Shown here piece after piece: positions 47,186 to 57,868 of a stretch of DNA of 64,000 nt. Position numbers and translations under genes: made by a program. The stretch's first letter is position 1. Each line of letters begins with the position of its first letter. Origin of the DNA: Diphasiastrum complanatum (lineage: Eukaryota; Streptophyta; Lycopodiopsida; Lycopodiales; Lycopodiaceae); contig CM055108.1 in assembly GCA_029204225.1 (NCBI GenBank), positions 5,889,599-5,953,598 on the forward strand. The letters run 5' to 3'. A model generated the notes under the pieces. That model was not told the DNA's origin and made no database searches. It worked only from the letters and a program-made list of their open reading frames with translations.

Positions 47186-47954
47186 TTACTGTGGTGGCCA
47201 GTACTTGTGCAACCGGCTACCGTTGACGGGTGTGTCGAATGGTGTCCCATCTAGCTTTTCTAGGTTCACGGTCCCATGATTAAGAATTTCCTTGATCCTA
47301 TAAGGACCTTCGCCCATGAATTTTAACTTCCCCTTGATCGCCCTGGTTTTATACATCAGAACCAGATCTCTTGAATGAAGATCCTTCTTTTGTAATCTGC
47401 GATCATGCCAAGCTTTGCGTCTTTCCTTTTCAGCTGCCAGTGCATGCACAGCTAGTAAGCATGTTTCACAGATTTTATGTAGAGCTTTGTGACGTAGCTG
47501 TAGAGATTTGGACTCATTAAGACGTTGCACGGTGGAAATCCTTAATGAAGAAACTAAAAACTCTACTGGCATCACAGTATCCTGACCATATACCAACTGG
47601 AGGGGTGTTTGATTACTGCTCCCTTTATATGTTGTCCAGAATGCCCACAGTGCAGCATGCAACTTGTGTTCCCAATCTGATCTGCTAGCTTCAATTGTTT
47701 CCGTGAGCACGCTACACAGGATCTTATTGGATGATTCTGCTTGCCCATTACCACGAGGATAATAAGGCGTACTGGTTCTGTGGATCACGAAGAATTCCTC
47801 CAATAGGACCTTGATGGTCTCGTTGATGAAATGGCTTCCGCGATCACTGACTAGTTCCACCGGGCATCCGAAGCGCACAATGATATTTTCATAAAGGAAC
47901 TTGGCAATGGTCCTAGCATCAGCTACTCTTACTGCCTTGGCTTCGACCCGTTTG
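47186..47954 (-). pseudogene. Gypsy integrase, C-terminal part
   Basis: Continuation of integrase after the solo-LTR insertion. It begins VEAKAVRVADARTIAKFLYE and carries the second catalytic Asp (LVSDRGSHFIN) and the Glu (GNGQAESSNKIL). A GPY-like end follows (FMGEGPYRIKEI), and the frame closes at HKYWPPQ. There is no chromodomain. The two integrase parts are separated only by the 827-bp LTR and its target duplication. Confidence 0.88.
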
Positions 47955-48781
47955 TGTGAAAAATGCAAACATAAGTTTGGTAGAGCCAAAAATCTTGTAT
48001 ATAGATAAACACACATGTGTGGAGCCTGTTTCTACGTGTGAAAATAGTGCACTTGTCATGTACCATAATCATATAGGTTTTACATATGATTTAATTCAAG
48101 TTCTAGTGGCTAAAAAGGCCAAAAACTAGTTTTCTAGACATATGACACATGGCATCAATCTATTGATTGCATGAGCCACATCCTTTGGTTAGGTGTCATA
48201 TCACATGTGTAGAGGACAACTCACATGTGTGGAATAGCCTGAAGTATGCGAATTTTGACTTCTAGAAGATTCCAAGTAGATCTCCATATAGAAGAAAAAT
48301 GGACCAAAAGTGCTCAAAATAGAAGGTTTTGTCCAAGTGTCAGTTTTGCATGATGAATCATCATATGACAAAGCACCTTCACACATGTGGGATCAGAGGG
48401 ATGATCAGTACCACGAGCTCTCACTTATTGTATGTATAGAGCCACATTTGGCCATAATCAATGTGAGACACCAATCTTGGTTTTGGAAGCAATCTTGACT
48501 GATTCTCTCCATTTGTCTACATTTGTTTTGATTGTTTTGAGGTTCTATCAATGTGTACTTGATTTTCAGGTTGGAGTCCGTACTCAGACAGTGTTTCACA
48601 TGTGTGAAACTAGAAAGTACATTTACCTTCATTAATGATTGTTCTTGTTAGGATTTTGTGTCTAGAATTGACCTAGATTGATCTTAATCTCAAGTAGATT
48701 GATAGATCAAGTAATCTGACAACCAATCCCTCTTGAGGATCAGATTAGGATCCACTTGGTCTTCTTTGTACTTTTTCCACA
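47955..48781. mobile_element. Solo LTR (827 bp) inside Gypsy integrase
   Basis: It starts TGTGAAAAATG and ends TTTTTCCACA. It is flanked by GTTTG (47950-47954) and ATTTG (48782-48786), a 5-bp target duplication with one later change. The integrase reading stops at DYLTK on one side and resumes at WVEAKAV on the other, confirming insertion. It contains several CACATGTG-type words (48012, 48203, 48220, 48382, 48598), as does the Copia LTR at 57869, and shares further short blocks with it, suggesting a Copia family. Confidence 0.88.
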
Positions 48782-48786
48782 ATTTG

Positions 48787-49368
48787 GTGAGGTAGTCTGT
48801 GGCTACGATTATGTATCGAGCCTGGGAACTCCTTGTTGCAGGGTGAATTGGACCAATATAATCCAATCCCCATTTTTTGAATGGTGCTTGGGCTAAGACT
48901 GGGTGCAGTAGATCATAGTTCAATCTCGTTGGTCTCCTTGCCCTGGCACACATTGCACTTTTTCAAGTATTCCTCCATGTTCTTATGAATCGTTGGCCAC
49001 CAACATCCTGATTGCAGGATCTTGCGAACTGTAATGTCAGATGCAAAATGACCTCCACCCATGCCTTCATGTGAAAGCGAAATGATCTGGGTGGTCTCAT
49101 GAGGAAGAATACACCGCCGAAGAATTCCGTTTGGACCTCTTCGGGACAACTGGCCGGCAATCAGCTGATAAGGTCTAGCCTTCAAGATCAATTTTCGTTG
49201 TTCCGCCTTTGGTAGTAATTTGTCTGGTTGGCCTCGCCTTAGATATTCAACAATGTTGGCAGCCCATTCTGGTACTGTATCCACGTAAAATAAGGCAACA
49301 TCTGCTAGCTCATCGTCGGGTTGGGTTGCAATCTCCTTTCCCTTGATTCGTGACACATGATCTGCCAT
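48787..49368 (-). pseudogene. Gypsy integrase, N-terminal part
   Basis: Zinc-binding HHCC region: SLSHEGMGGGHFASDITVRK then CWWPTIHKNMEEYLKKCNVC. After a frame slip near 48930 the core begins with the first catalytic Asp (KKWGLDYIGPIHP) and VATDYLTK. It is preceded by a tether region with MADHVSRIKG at the RNase H boundary. Confidence 0.88.
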
Positions 49369-49374
49369 GTAGTG

Positions 49375-49701
49375 TTATTTTTCCCTATGAACTACTATCC
49401 GAAAATCAAATTCCAACAACAAAAGGAGCCATCTGGTGATTCTTCCGGTGTTGCAAGTTTTATTAACGAGATATAGCAAGGGTTGATGGTCCGTATAAAA
49501 AGCAAAATGTGTGGCCATCAAATAGTGTCGAGACTTCTTAACCACATAGATCATTGCCAGTGCTTCCCATTCTGTGGTTGAATAATTCATTTCGGTATCA
49601 CTGAGCTGTCGGCTTGCAAATCGGATTGGAAAATCCTTTTTGTGTTCACCTGGCTGGGTTAAGACTACTCCAACTGCATACTTCGATGCGTTCGTATGCA
49701 C
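49375..49701 (-). pseudogene. Gypsy RNase H domain
   Basis: The minus strand reads HTNASKYAVGVVLTQ, FASRQLSDTEMNYSTTEWEAL and FYTDHQPLLYLV. The usual TDAS motif is TNAS, so the first catalytic Asp is Asn. WLLLLLEFDFRIVVH closes the domain. Confidence 0.88.
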
Positions 49702-49728
49702 ATGGAACTCAATGGTCCAATTGGGTGG

Positions 49729-51129
49729 TCATAAGGTTGGTGCTGAGACCAACGCATCCTTAATCTTCTGGAAAGCCTTTAGAGCTTTCTCATTCCAATG
49801 TGGATCCGTTGTGATCTTGTAAATTGGTCTGGCTAACTCCGCAAAATCAAGAATGAAGATCCTATAATAGTTAACATGACCCATGAAAATGTAGACCTCG
49901 CGGATCGTCCCCGGTGGTGGTAGATCAACAATGATCCTGATCTTTGATAGATCTATGGCGATCCCGTGTCTTGACACTATATGGCCGAGTATCAAGCCAT
50001 GTGTCACCCAGAATTGACATTTTTCTGGATTCAGGGAGATCTGGTATTTGTGGCATTTTCGTAGCACCTTCTCCAAATTGGATAAGTGTTCTGAATCTGG
50101 TCCATGCACGCACAGATCGTCCGAGAAAATTTTCAAATTTTTTTGCAAATAATCTTTGAATGCCGCCTGCATAACTCACTGGAAAATACTTTGGGCATTG
50201 CAAAGTCCGAACGACATTACTTTATAGGCATAAGTTCTCCATTCCGTGGTGAACGTTGTCTTGTGCTGGTCTTGGGGGGCTATTCTTACCTGGTTGTAGC
50301 CACTGAAGCCATCTAGAAAACTGTAGGCTTCGTCGCCAGCTACTCTATCGAGGACACTTTCCATAAATGGTAAAGAAAAATGGTCCTTTTTGGTGACTGC
50401 ATTAAGCGCCTTCAGATTCACACAGATCCGCATTTTGCCATTCTTGTTGGGTACTATAACTATCGACGATACCCATTCCATGTGCTCGATTTCGTAAATG
50501 AAATCTGCATCCATAAGCTTCTGCAACTCTTGCTTGATCAAATCTGTATAATTTGAGTTGCAGCGGTAGTAACGGCTTACCTTGGGGACTATTCCGTCCA
50601 CCAAAGATATGGTGTGTTGGACTATTGTTGGCGGAATGCCCTTTAGATCACTATAGCTCCAGACAAAACAGTCTTTATATTCCACCAACAAGGATCGTAG
50701 TCTCTTGAATTGTGTGGGTGTTAAGTGCTCTCCCACATGCACTATCCTTTCTTCTTCTCCTGGTTCCGCAAGATTCATCGGCTGTGTTCGCGCAGGTCCC
50801 TCAAAGACTTGTTCCGTTGGTGCCTGACTTCGATCAGGTTCTCGTTGGGCTTGCGGCATCATGATTATGTTGTGTTTCTCACTTTCCCATGCTGCTCCAA
50901 TGTGGAGGACGTTACTTGTTTCATCATAGCCCGCACAATATATGGGCTCAGGCGCTACGGGCTCCTCATCCACTTTGGCCCATTCAGCTAAAAGGCTTTT
51001 TGCTTGTGGTGCAATCCGTAATAGTTCTCCGAGTGGTAAACTAACATGGCTTGACAGCAAAAGTGTGAGCCTTTCAGTGCGTGATTCCTCAGGCTCCACC
51101 ATGTGAAAAAGTGGTTCATGTTGGTGCAA
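49729..51129 (-). pseudogene. Gypsy linker and reverse transcriptase
   Basis: The frame 51129-50176 holds an acidic linker (DEEPVAPEPIYCAGYDET; VFEGPARTQPMNLAEPGEE), then the pre-RT block KDCFVWSYSDLKGIPP and RT with SIVIVPNKNGKMRICVN, YSFLDGFSGYNQ and FGLCNAQSIFQ. A frame slip near 50180 leads into 50172-49729 with the catalytic box IFSDDLCVHG and the connection block. No D-[ST]-G-[AS] protease signature is visible between the gag knuckles and RT. Confidence 0.88.
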
Positions 51130-51369
51130 CCGATCATTCTAATCAGTGCACATTGGTGAGCCTGTTTGCGGTCCCCGTTCGACGCCGACTGGAGGTTCTG
51201 TGGGATTGTTTCGTTCTTGCTCTTTTTTCTCCTCTTGTGCTTTTTGTACCTAGTGTCTTATTCTTGGGTACTGCCTTCTCTCTTTCCTCATATTTGGATA
51301 TGGCGTTGAAGTTGAGGGTTGGTCGTCAGTGACCGATGGTGGTGGTGAGGGAGCCACTTCCTTTCTCTT

Positions 51370-53122
51370 CTATGCTCGGATAACAGCTAACACAGGAGCG
51401 TGGTCTTGTCGACCTTTCGATGGCATCCCCACTGGAACTGTTGGTTGTTGTATGGCAATGAGGTTAAGAGGTGCACTGGTTCCAGGTTTAAATGGACAAT
51501 TCTTGAAACAGTGTCCATAACCGCAATCCCGGCAGGAGGTTGTATATTGTCCCTTGTAGGGACATTCTGCAATTCTGTGTCTCTCGCCGCATCCGTAGCA
51601 GCAGTAATTTCTTCCACCTTGACTTTGACTTTGAGCTGCATAGGCTGAAACATATTCATTTATGGCAGGATCCATAAATGGTTCATCTGGTCCGTACCAC
51701 TGCTGTTGCTCAGGTTGAGGTGGCATTTGCATTTCTTGTTCCACTGCTGTTAGGTTTACATGGGCCACTTGTTGATTGGCTGGCCCTGGTGGAGCAAGTA
51801 AGGTCATGCGTTGTGGTTGATTGGGTGCGCCGTACCTTGGTGCCGCATTAGGTGCCTCTTGATGATAAGGATAAGAAGTCTGATAAGGACTTCTCTTTTG
51901 TTGAACAACCTTGGGGTTAAACGGACAAAATGCCGTATCATGCGATGTTGCATTGCACAGATGGCAGAATCTACGTGTCAGTCTCAGATTTTAATTTAGG
52001 ACTGGACACTCGTTTGTTGTATGGTTTTGCGTGCATACTGAACACCATACATTTTTTTCGTCGAGGATACTGCAACTGGTTTGGTTCCAGTTGATGTGGA
52101 GTTACTGCTAAAGTTTCTTGTAAGGCCCTCAGTTTCTGGTCAAACTGCGCCGTAAGTTGCTCCATCTACTGTTTGTGTAATTTTTTCATTTGCTCCAACA
52201 ACAGTTCTGTGGATAGAGTGGATGCGTTTGATGATGATGATGCGATCGAGGGAGTAGGAGTGTGGGTGGAAGGATATTTGTCGTCAGATCTCTCATTCTC
52301 TTCCCTGATGGCATCTTCCATAGCTTCTTGTAGAGTACTGTGCTGCTCCCGTCGTTTCAGTTCTCTTCTGATGCTTCGTGGTAATCCGGCTAGGAACCAC
52401 ATAATCGGGAGTCAGGGCTACACTGCACTCGGATCGTAGATGTTTGACCCGTTCAATATAGTCCCGGACCCTTTCTCGTTTTCCCATCTTGACTTTGCTC
52501 AGCAGGAGAAACGGGTCTTTCAGGAACTTCCTTGGCTTAAAGCGCATAATGAGAGCCGCTTTAACCGCTTCCCAGGTGAATTTCTCTTTCTCTAATAGGT
52601 TAAAAAACCAATCCTGAGCCACTACAAGTAAGGACATAGGAAATAGCATCAGCTTCTCCGTAGGTGTCCGTTCGTCGTAGATTTCACAAGCTTGCTCATA
52701 GATCTGGAGGAATCGGATGAGATCTGATGATCCGTCATATTTTGGTATCTCCATCCATGGTGCTCTCCAAACTGCATGCAAGGGTGCGACAGGTACGGGT
52801 TGGCCAATTGGATCCATTGGTGCTGGTTCCGGTTCTGCCTCTTGTTGCATAGCTGCTAATCTGGAAAGGTGTGGTGCCTGATTTGCTATCCTTCGTGCTA
52901 TTGATCATCCCGATCTCAGATTCATCCGATGGTAGATTCCAAAGTGATTGGATCTTGCTTATACAGTAGGATGCAGTCTGGATCTTCAAGGATCTGATCG
53001 ATCTGATCAGCTGGAATGAATTTTAGGCCTTTTACGATAGTTTTTCCTTGATAACTTTTTATTCCTTGCACTGATTGACCTGAGATTTTGACTATAGCTA
53101 GATCTGATACAAATCTTTCCAT
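51370..53122 (-). pseudogene. Gypsy gag (capsid and zinc knuckles)
   Basis: A possible start ATG lies at 53122 (MERFVSDLAIVKISGQSVQG). After frame slips the capsid (Retrotrans_gag-like) region 52850-52293 reads PWMEIPKYDGSSDLIRFLQIYE, WFFNLLEKEKFTWEAVKAAL and RFKPRKFLKDPFLLLS, followed by LAGLPRSIRRELKRRE. The four knuckles are CSVCTQNHTTNEC (about 52030), CHLCNATSHDTAFC (about 51930), CYGCGERHRIAEC and CRDCGYGHCFKNC (51500-51600). All except the second have three instead of four residues between Cys2 and His. Confidence 0.85.
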
Positions 53123-54211
53123 TGATCTGGTCTGTAAGGGTTATCTTGTGCAAGGGTTGGCTGTGCGAGGGTTCTTTAGCTATTTTTGCAGGTAAAAAAC
53201 TTGATATCTTTCAGATCTCTGGGAAGAACTCTTGCAAGCTTCACAGTAGTTGGATCTGGGTCATATCTCACTATAGAATTCTCTGCGAGAGTTAACTCTT
53301 GCAAGAAGTGAAAATTTCACTGTTTGCGAGGGTTCAAAATCACTTTTTGTGCTTGATCTTCACCAGATCTTCATACTAACTCTCGCAGGCTTCATCACTG
53401 ATGTAATTTGACATTTTGAATCGATTGAGAGGGTCTACGAGAGTTCTTACTAGAAAGATTTGCTGGATCTTCACTTTTTAGTGATTTTTAAGCACTTAGA
53501 TCCAATTTTCTGCTCACTAGAATCAAACTAACTCTCACAAGCTCTTCTGTGTCCTGGTCTCACTGAGATGGAACTTTAGAATCCTCTACGAGAGTTCTTG
53601 ACCACTGAAACTGAAAATTTCACTGTCTGCGAGGATTCACTGATACTTTTCCGTCTTTTTTACGCTGGGAACTCTCGCATAGGCACTTAATCATCAAACT
53701 AACTCTTGCAAGCTTCTCTGTGTCCTGGTCTCACTGAGATGAAACTTTAGAGGGCTCTGCGAGAGTTCTTATGAAGATTTGAATTTTTTGGATTTTTTCA
53801 AGGGTTTTTTAAATTTTTTATGATTTTTCTCTGATTTTTACAATCTGATTGGAACTAACTCTCACAGGCGTCTATGCAGGTCTGGTACAGTACCCTGGAG
53901 CTGTTGCCAGTCATGCAAGGGTTAATTTCCACTGATTCTGGAGATATAAAAGTTTGATGAATTTTTTGGCTCTTTTTTCCTCCAAAATGCAGATTGGTGT
54001 GTTTTTTGAGTTTTTTGGATGATTGGTTTGGGTTTCAAGCCCTTAGAGGTTGTTCAGGGCCTCCTCTACTCTCTCACACCTCCGCTAGCTGTGAACAGTC
54101 CAAACACAAAAAAATACAGAAAACTAACTCTAAACTGCCAAAAATCTACCTAAACTACTCTAAAAAGTAAGAAAATAGCTAAAATGCAAATAAACTAATT
54201 AGTGGAAACCT
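53123..54211 (-). other. Gypsy 5' leader with repeated TGCGAGAGTT motif
   Basis: Between primer site and gag. About fourteen variants of TGCGAGAGTT or its complement occur between 53149 and 53880, including the near-perfect palindrome TGCGAGAGTTAACTCTTGCA (53284-53303). No coding frame crosses the block. Confidence 0.8.
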
Positions 54212-54230
54212 ATCCCCGGCAATGACGTCA
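54212..54230 (-). promoter_or_regulatory. Gypsy primer-binding site (tRNA-Asp type)
   Basis: On the minus strand TGACGTCATTGCCGGGGAT starts one nucleotide after the LTR. It matches the tRNA-Asp-complementary primer site of plant Tat/Athila elements (TGGCGCCGTTGCCGGGGA) at most positions. Confidence 0.75.
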
Positions 54231-54231
54231 C

Positions 54232-55029
54232 TGTGGGGTCGAAGATCTCTCGTAGTATAGCCCTTCTGCCTATCAACAAAGGTTAGATCACTGGATAGGT
54301 GCCTAACTATGCATAGATGCTACTTTTAGTTAATTTCCTACTTTCTCCCTTAACTCTACTCACCACTATACTACTCCTCTACACTAACATTCATCATTCC
54401 ATTGCTTTCTATTTCCATGTTTATTGTTTGCCGTAGTGAATGTTTTTCCATTAGCAACCATAAGGAGCATTTGAGCTAACCTCCACCCTCACTCCCTTTC
54501 TCTCTCTTTCTCTTCCCTTCTCAATCTCTTCTTCTCCATTCCTTCTCTTCAACCAAACACAATCAAGAGCAATAGCAAGTAGTGAATAGCAAATGAGGAT
54601 GCTTCTCTTCCAAAAATGGTAGAGTTTCCTCCTCCTCATTAAGCATGGAAATAGTGTACAAATGGTGCCTTTTCATAAAATGGGGAAGGCCCTTGCCCCT
54701 CAATCTTATTGGCTAATATTCACAATGATCCTATCCATTCATCTGGGACCCAACTTGATCCAAGGGTCCACAAAAAGTACATTAGAAATCACAAGATTCA
54801 TGTGAGTCCCAATTTGGACCGAACTCTAAAAAGTGATCTCTAAGTTTAAAAATGACATTGGGCCTCTAGTTTTATTTTGATTACAAGGCCCAAGTCAAGT
54901 TTATTTTATTTACAACTTCAATTGCGTGCTCATTGGGCCATGGGCTCATACATGCAGGATGCCATGCCCTCACAACACATCTATTGGAGGATTTTATTTA
55001 TTTACACTTTGTTGGGAATACCCCCAACA
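54232..55029 (-). repeat. Gypsy 5' LTR (minus-strand element)
   Basis: 798 bp. Outside the inverted segment 54399-54554 it is very similar to the 3' LTR. The TATA-like word is altered (TTTATGAAAAGG on the minus strand near 54675). Confidence 0.92.
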
Positions 55030-55745
55030 GTTGCTTAAAAAAAGTGTCACTTCAGCACCAGTACTAATCATTGGCGATCCTAATTAGGCTTTTGTGGTTA
55101 GGACCGATGCCAATGATTATGCTATTGGAGCTGTTTTGATGCAGGATAGACATCATGTGGCTTATGAAAGCAAGAAACTCAATCCTGCTTCGTCAAGGTA
55201 TTGTACCTATGAGAAGGAACTGTTTGCAATTGTTCATTCCTTGAAAATTTGATGACATTATTTGTATGGAGCCAAATTTGAAGTTTTGATGGATCATCAG
55301 ACTCTTCAATATTTCTGTGATGCTACAAATTTAAAGTGGAGGCACGCTAGATGGGTTGAGCTAATGCAAAACTTTGACTTTTCTATACGTTATTGTAAAG
55401 GAAGTCAAAATACTTTAGCAGATGCTTTGAGTCGGTTATCGGTTATTAATCCGTTGTGCTTTACTGTTATAAAACCGGGGTTGTTTTAGTCTCTTCAAGG
55501 ACTATATGAGTCCAATCCCTTTTTTGGAAAGTATTGGCAACAAGTACTTTCGGGGGTCGATTCAGGTTTGCAAGATTCCTCGAATCGGGGAAAAGACTGA
55601 AACGGATTTTCTAATTCGAAACAGGATTTTGTTTCATAGAGGAAAGGTGTGTGTACCGGAGAATGACACTATAAGGGCCCAAATCTTGCATGAGTTGACT
55701 CATGATAGTCCATGCGCAGGACATCCGAGTATACAAAGTGTGCTA
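55030..55745 (+). pseudogene. Outer Gypsy: RNase H and integrase zinc region
   Basis: Continuation of the plus-strand element after the target duplication. RNase H reads FVVRTDANDYAIGAVLMQ, YEKELFAIVHSL, YLYGAKFEVLMDHQTLQYF and GSQNTLADALSRL. The next part has LHELTHDSPCAGHPSIQSVL, the start of the integrase zinc-binding region. Three in-frame stops are present. The reading is cut at about 55745, where Copia sequence begins without an LTR. Confidence 0.87.
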
Positions 55746-55782
55746 AGGCTTTAAGGTTAGATGCATCTCTACCTAAGTCCTT

Positions 55783-57861
55783 TTGGGGAGAGGCTATTAT
55801 TTGTGTAATAGATTGCCATGTAATCCCATTGGAGGCATAATATCTTATGAGGCTCTATTTTGTAAGAAGACAAATCTTAAAGATCTAAGAATTTTCGGAT
55901 CTACTTGCTATGTTTTTCAAGCATTAGATACAAGAAAAAAGGATGATCCTACTTCTATTAAAGAGATCTTTGTTGGTTATGCTGAAAATAGCAAAGGATA
56001 TAGAGTCTATAATCTTGTCACTAAGAAGATTTTAGTGAGTAGAGATGTTACTTTTGATTAAGGTAACTACTTCAAGTTGAATGAGAAAGCTTCTAATCCA
56101 TCTTATGTCAAGGATCTTGTAAGGTTTGAGGAGGAGCCTACATGTGATCAAGATCTTGAAGATTCATCTCAAGATCCGAGGTCTCCAAGGAGATCTACAA
56201 GAAGGAAGGACGAGCCCTCAAGGCTCACCTATGTTGACAAAGGTGAACAAAGGGAAGATCTACATTCACCTACCTCTTACACTTTTCTAACTTCTATGTT
56301 TGATGAGCCAAGTTGCTTTGAAGAAGCTATGGAGTCACAAGAATGGAGGGATGCCATGCAAAAGGAGTATGATGTTCTTATGGAGAATCATACATGGAAG
56401 CTTGTGGATCTTCCTCAAGGAAGAAAGCCACTTGAGTGCAAATGGATCTATAGATTGAAGTACAATCAAGATGGGAGCATCAACAAACACAAGGCAAGGC
56501 TAGTGGCAAAGGGGTTCTTGCAAACCAAGGGAGTAGATTTTGATGAAACTTTTGCTCCTGTTGCTAAGCTAGTTTCCATAAGGTTGATTATTTCTCTTGC
56601 AACTACTTTCAATTGGCCTCTATTTCAACTTGATGTGACTAATGCTTTTCTCAATGGATATTTATAAGAGGAGATTTTCATGAGGCAACCCGAGGGCTTC
56701 ATCAAAGAAGATCAAGAGGAAAAAGTGTGTTTGTTGCTAAGAAGCCTTTATGGGCTTAAGCAAGCACCTAGAGCTTGGTACTCTAGGTTAAATACCTTCT
56801 TAAACTCTATTAAGTTTGTTGTAAGTGCTTATGATCCTTCTTTGTACTTAAGATTTAATGATGATAAAATCATCATTCTCATTTTGTATGTTGATGACAT
56901 TATCCTTAGTGGAAATGATCTTGATGGTATACAAGAAGTGAAAGTAGCATTGTTTAAGGACTTTAAGATGGTAGATCTTGGTAATCTTCATTTCATATTA
57001 GAAATAGAAGTTTCAAGAGGCAAGGATTTGAGTTTTATTTGTCAATCTAAATATGCTTCTTCTATCTTAGAAAAGTTTGAAATGAAAGATTGTAAAGGAG
57101 TAGAAACTCCTATGGAGCAAAATGTAAAAGTTTCCAATAGTGATGATGAAGCATCATTTGAGGACATCACACTATATAGGAGACTTGTAGGCTCTTTGAT
57201 CTATCTTACTATAACTAGACCTGATCTAAGTTATAGTGTAGGCAAACTAAGCCAATCTATGCAAAATCCATTGGTTTGCCATTGGAAAAATGCAAAAAGG
57301 GTGTTGAGGTACATCTCGGCCACCAAGAACTTTGGCATTTTATATGATGGATCTAATCTAGCCTTAAGGGCATATTCGGATGCTGATTTTGTAGGTGATA
57401 AGGTGGATACGAGGTCCACAAGTGCTTTTGTTACCTTTCTTTGCAATGGCATAGTGTCTTGGCTTTCCAAAAAGCAAGATACTATCTCTCTATCTTCAAC
57501 CAAATCGGAATACAAGGCACTAACATCCACAACAAAGGAGATTCTATGGTTGAAGAGGCTTTTGGTAGAATTACAAGTCATGGAGGCCAAGGAGCAGCCA
57601 ACAATATTTTGTGACAACCAATCAAGCCAAGCATTAGCAACCAATCCCACATTCCATGCAAGGAGCAAGCACATAGAGATTGCTCACCATTTTGTGAGGG
57701 AAAAGGTTCAAGCAAAGGAGATCAAGCTACATCATGTGTCTTCTTCAGATTGCCTTGCTGATCTACTCACTAAAGCCTTGACAAAGGCTTCATTTATCAA
57801 GTTGAGATCAGCCTTAGGTGTTGTAGATAGATGTACTATAGTTGTATCATGTAAAAATTGA
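55783..57861 (+). pseudogene. Copia integrase C-terminus, reverse transcriptase, RNase H
   Basis: Three open segments (55783-56061, 56077-56667, 56680-57861) are separated by single stops (TAA at about 56059 and 56665), otherwise in one frame. Integrase end: KDLRIFGSTCYVF and GYRVYNL. RT: WKLVDLPQGRKPLECKWIYR, KARLVAKGFLQTKGVDFDET, FQLDVTNAFLNGYL, SLYGLKQAPRAWY and the YVDD box (LILYVDDIILSGND). RNase H: SKKQDTISLSSTKSEY, with HARSKHIEIAHHFVREK. The low number of lesions suggests moderate age. Confidence 0.88.
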
Positions 57862-57868
57862 GGAGGAG
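57858..57868 (+). promoter_or_regulatory. Copia polypurine tract
   Basis: TTGAGGAGGAG directly precedes the LTR start TGTTAGAATTT. Confidence 0.75.

Larger units (their letters stand above)
43162..55029 (-). mobile_element. Nested Tat/Athila-like Gypsy, 11.9 kb, with accessory ORF
   Basis: LTRs at 43162-43977 and 54232-55029 start and end TG...CA. GTTGC is duplicated exactly outside both (43157-43161, 55030-55034), and the host RT/RNase H reading resumes across the site. Genes are on the minus strand: leader, gag, zinc knuckles, RT, RNase H, integrase without chromodomain, a 3' noncoding block, accessory ORF X, then the 3' LTR. The primer site matches tRNA-Asp, as in plant Tat/Athila lineages. 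Frameshifts in gag, RNase H and ORF X show it is dead. An 827-bp solo LTR sits in integrase. Confidence 0.93.
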
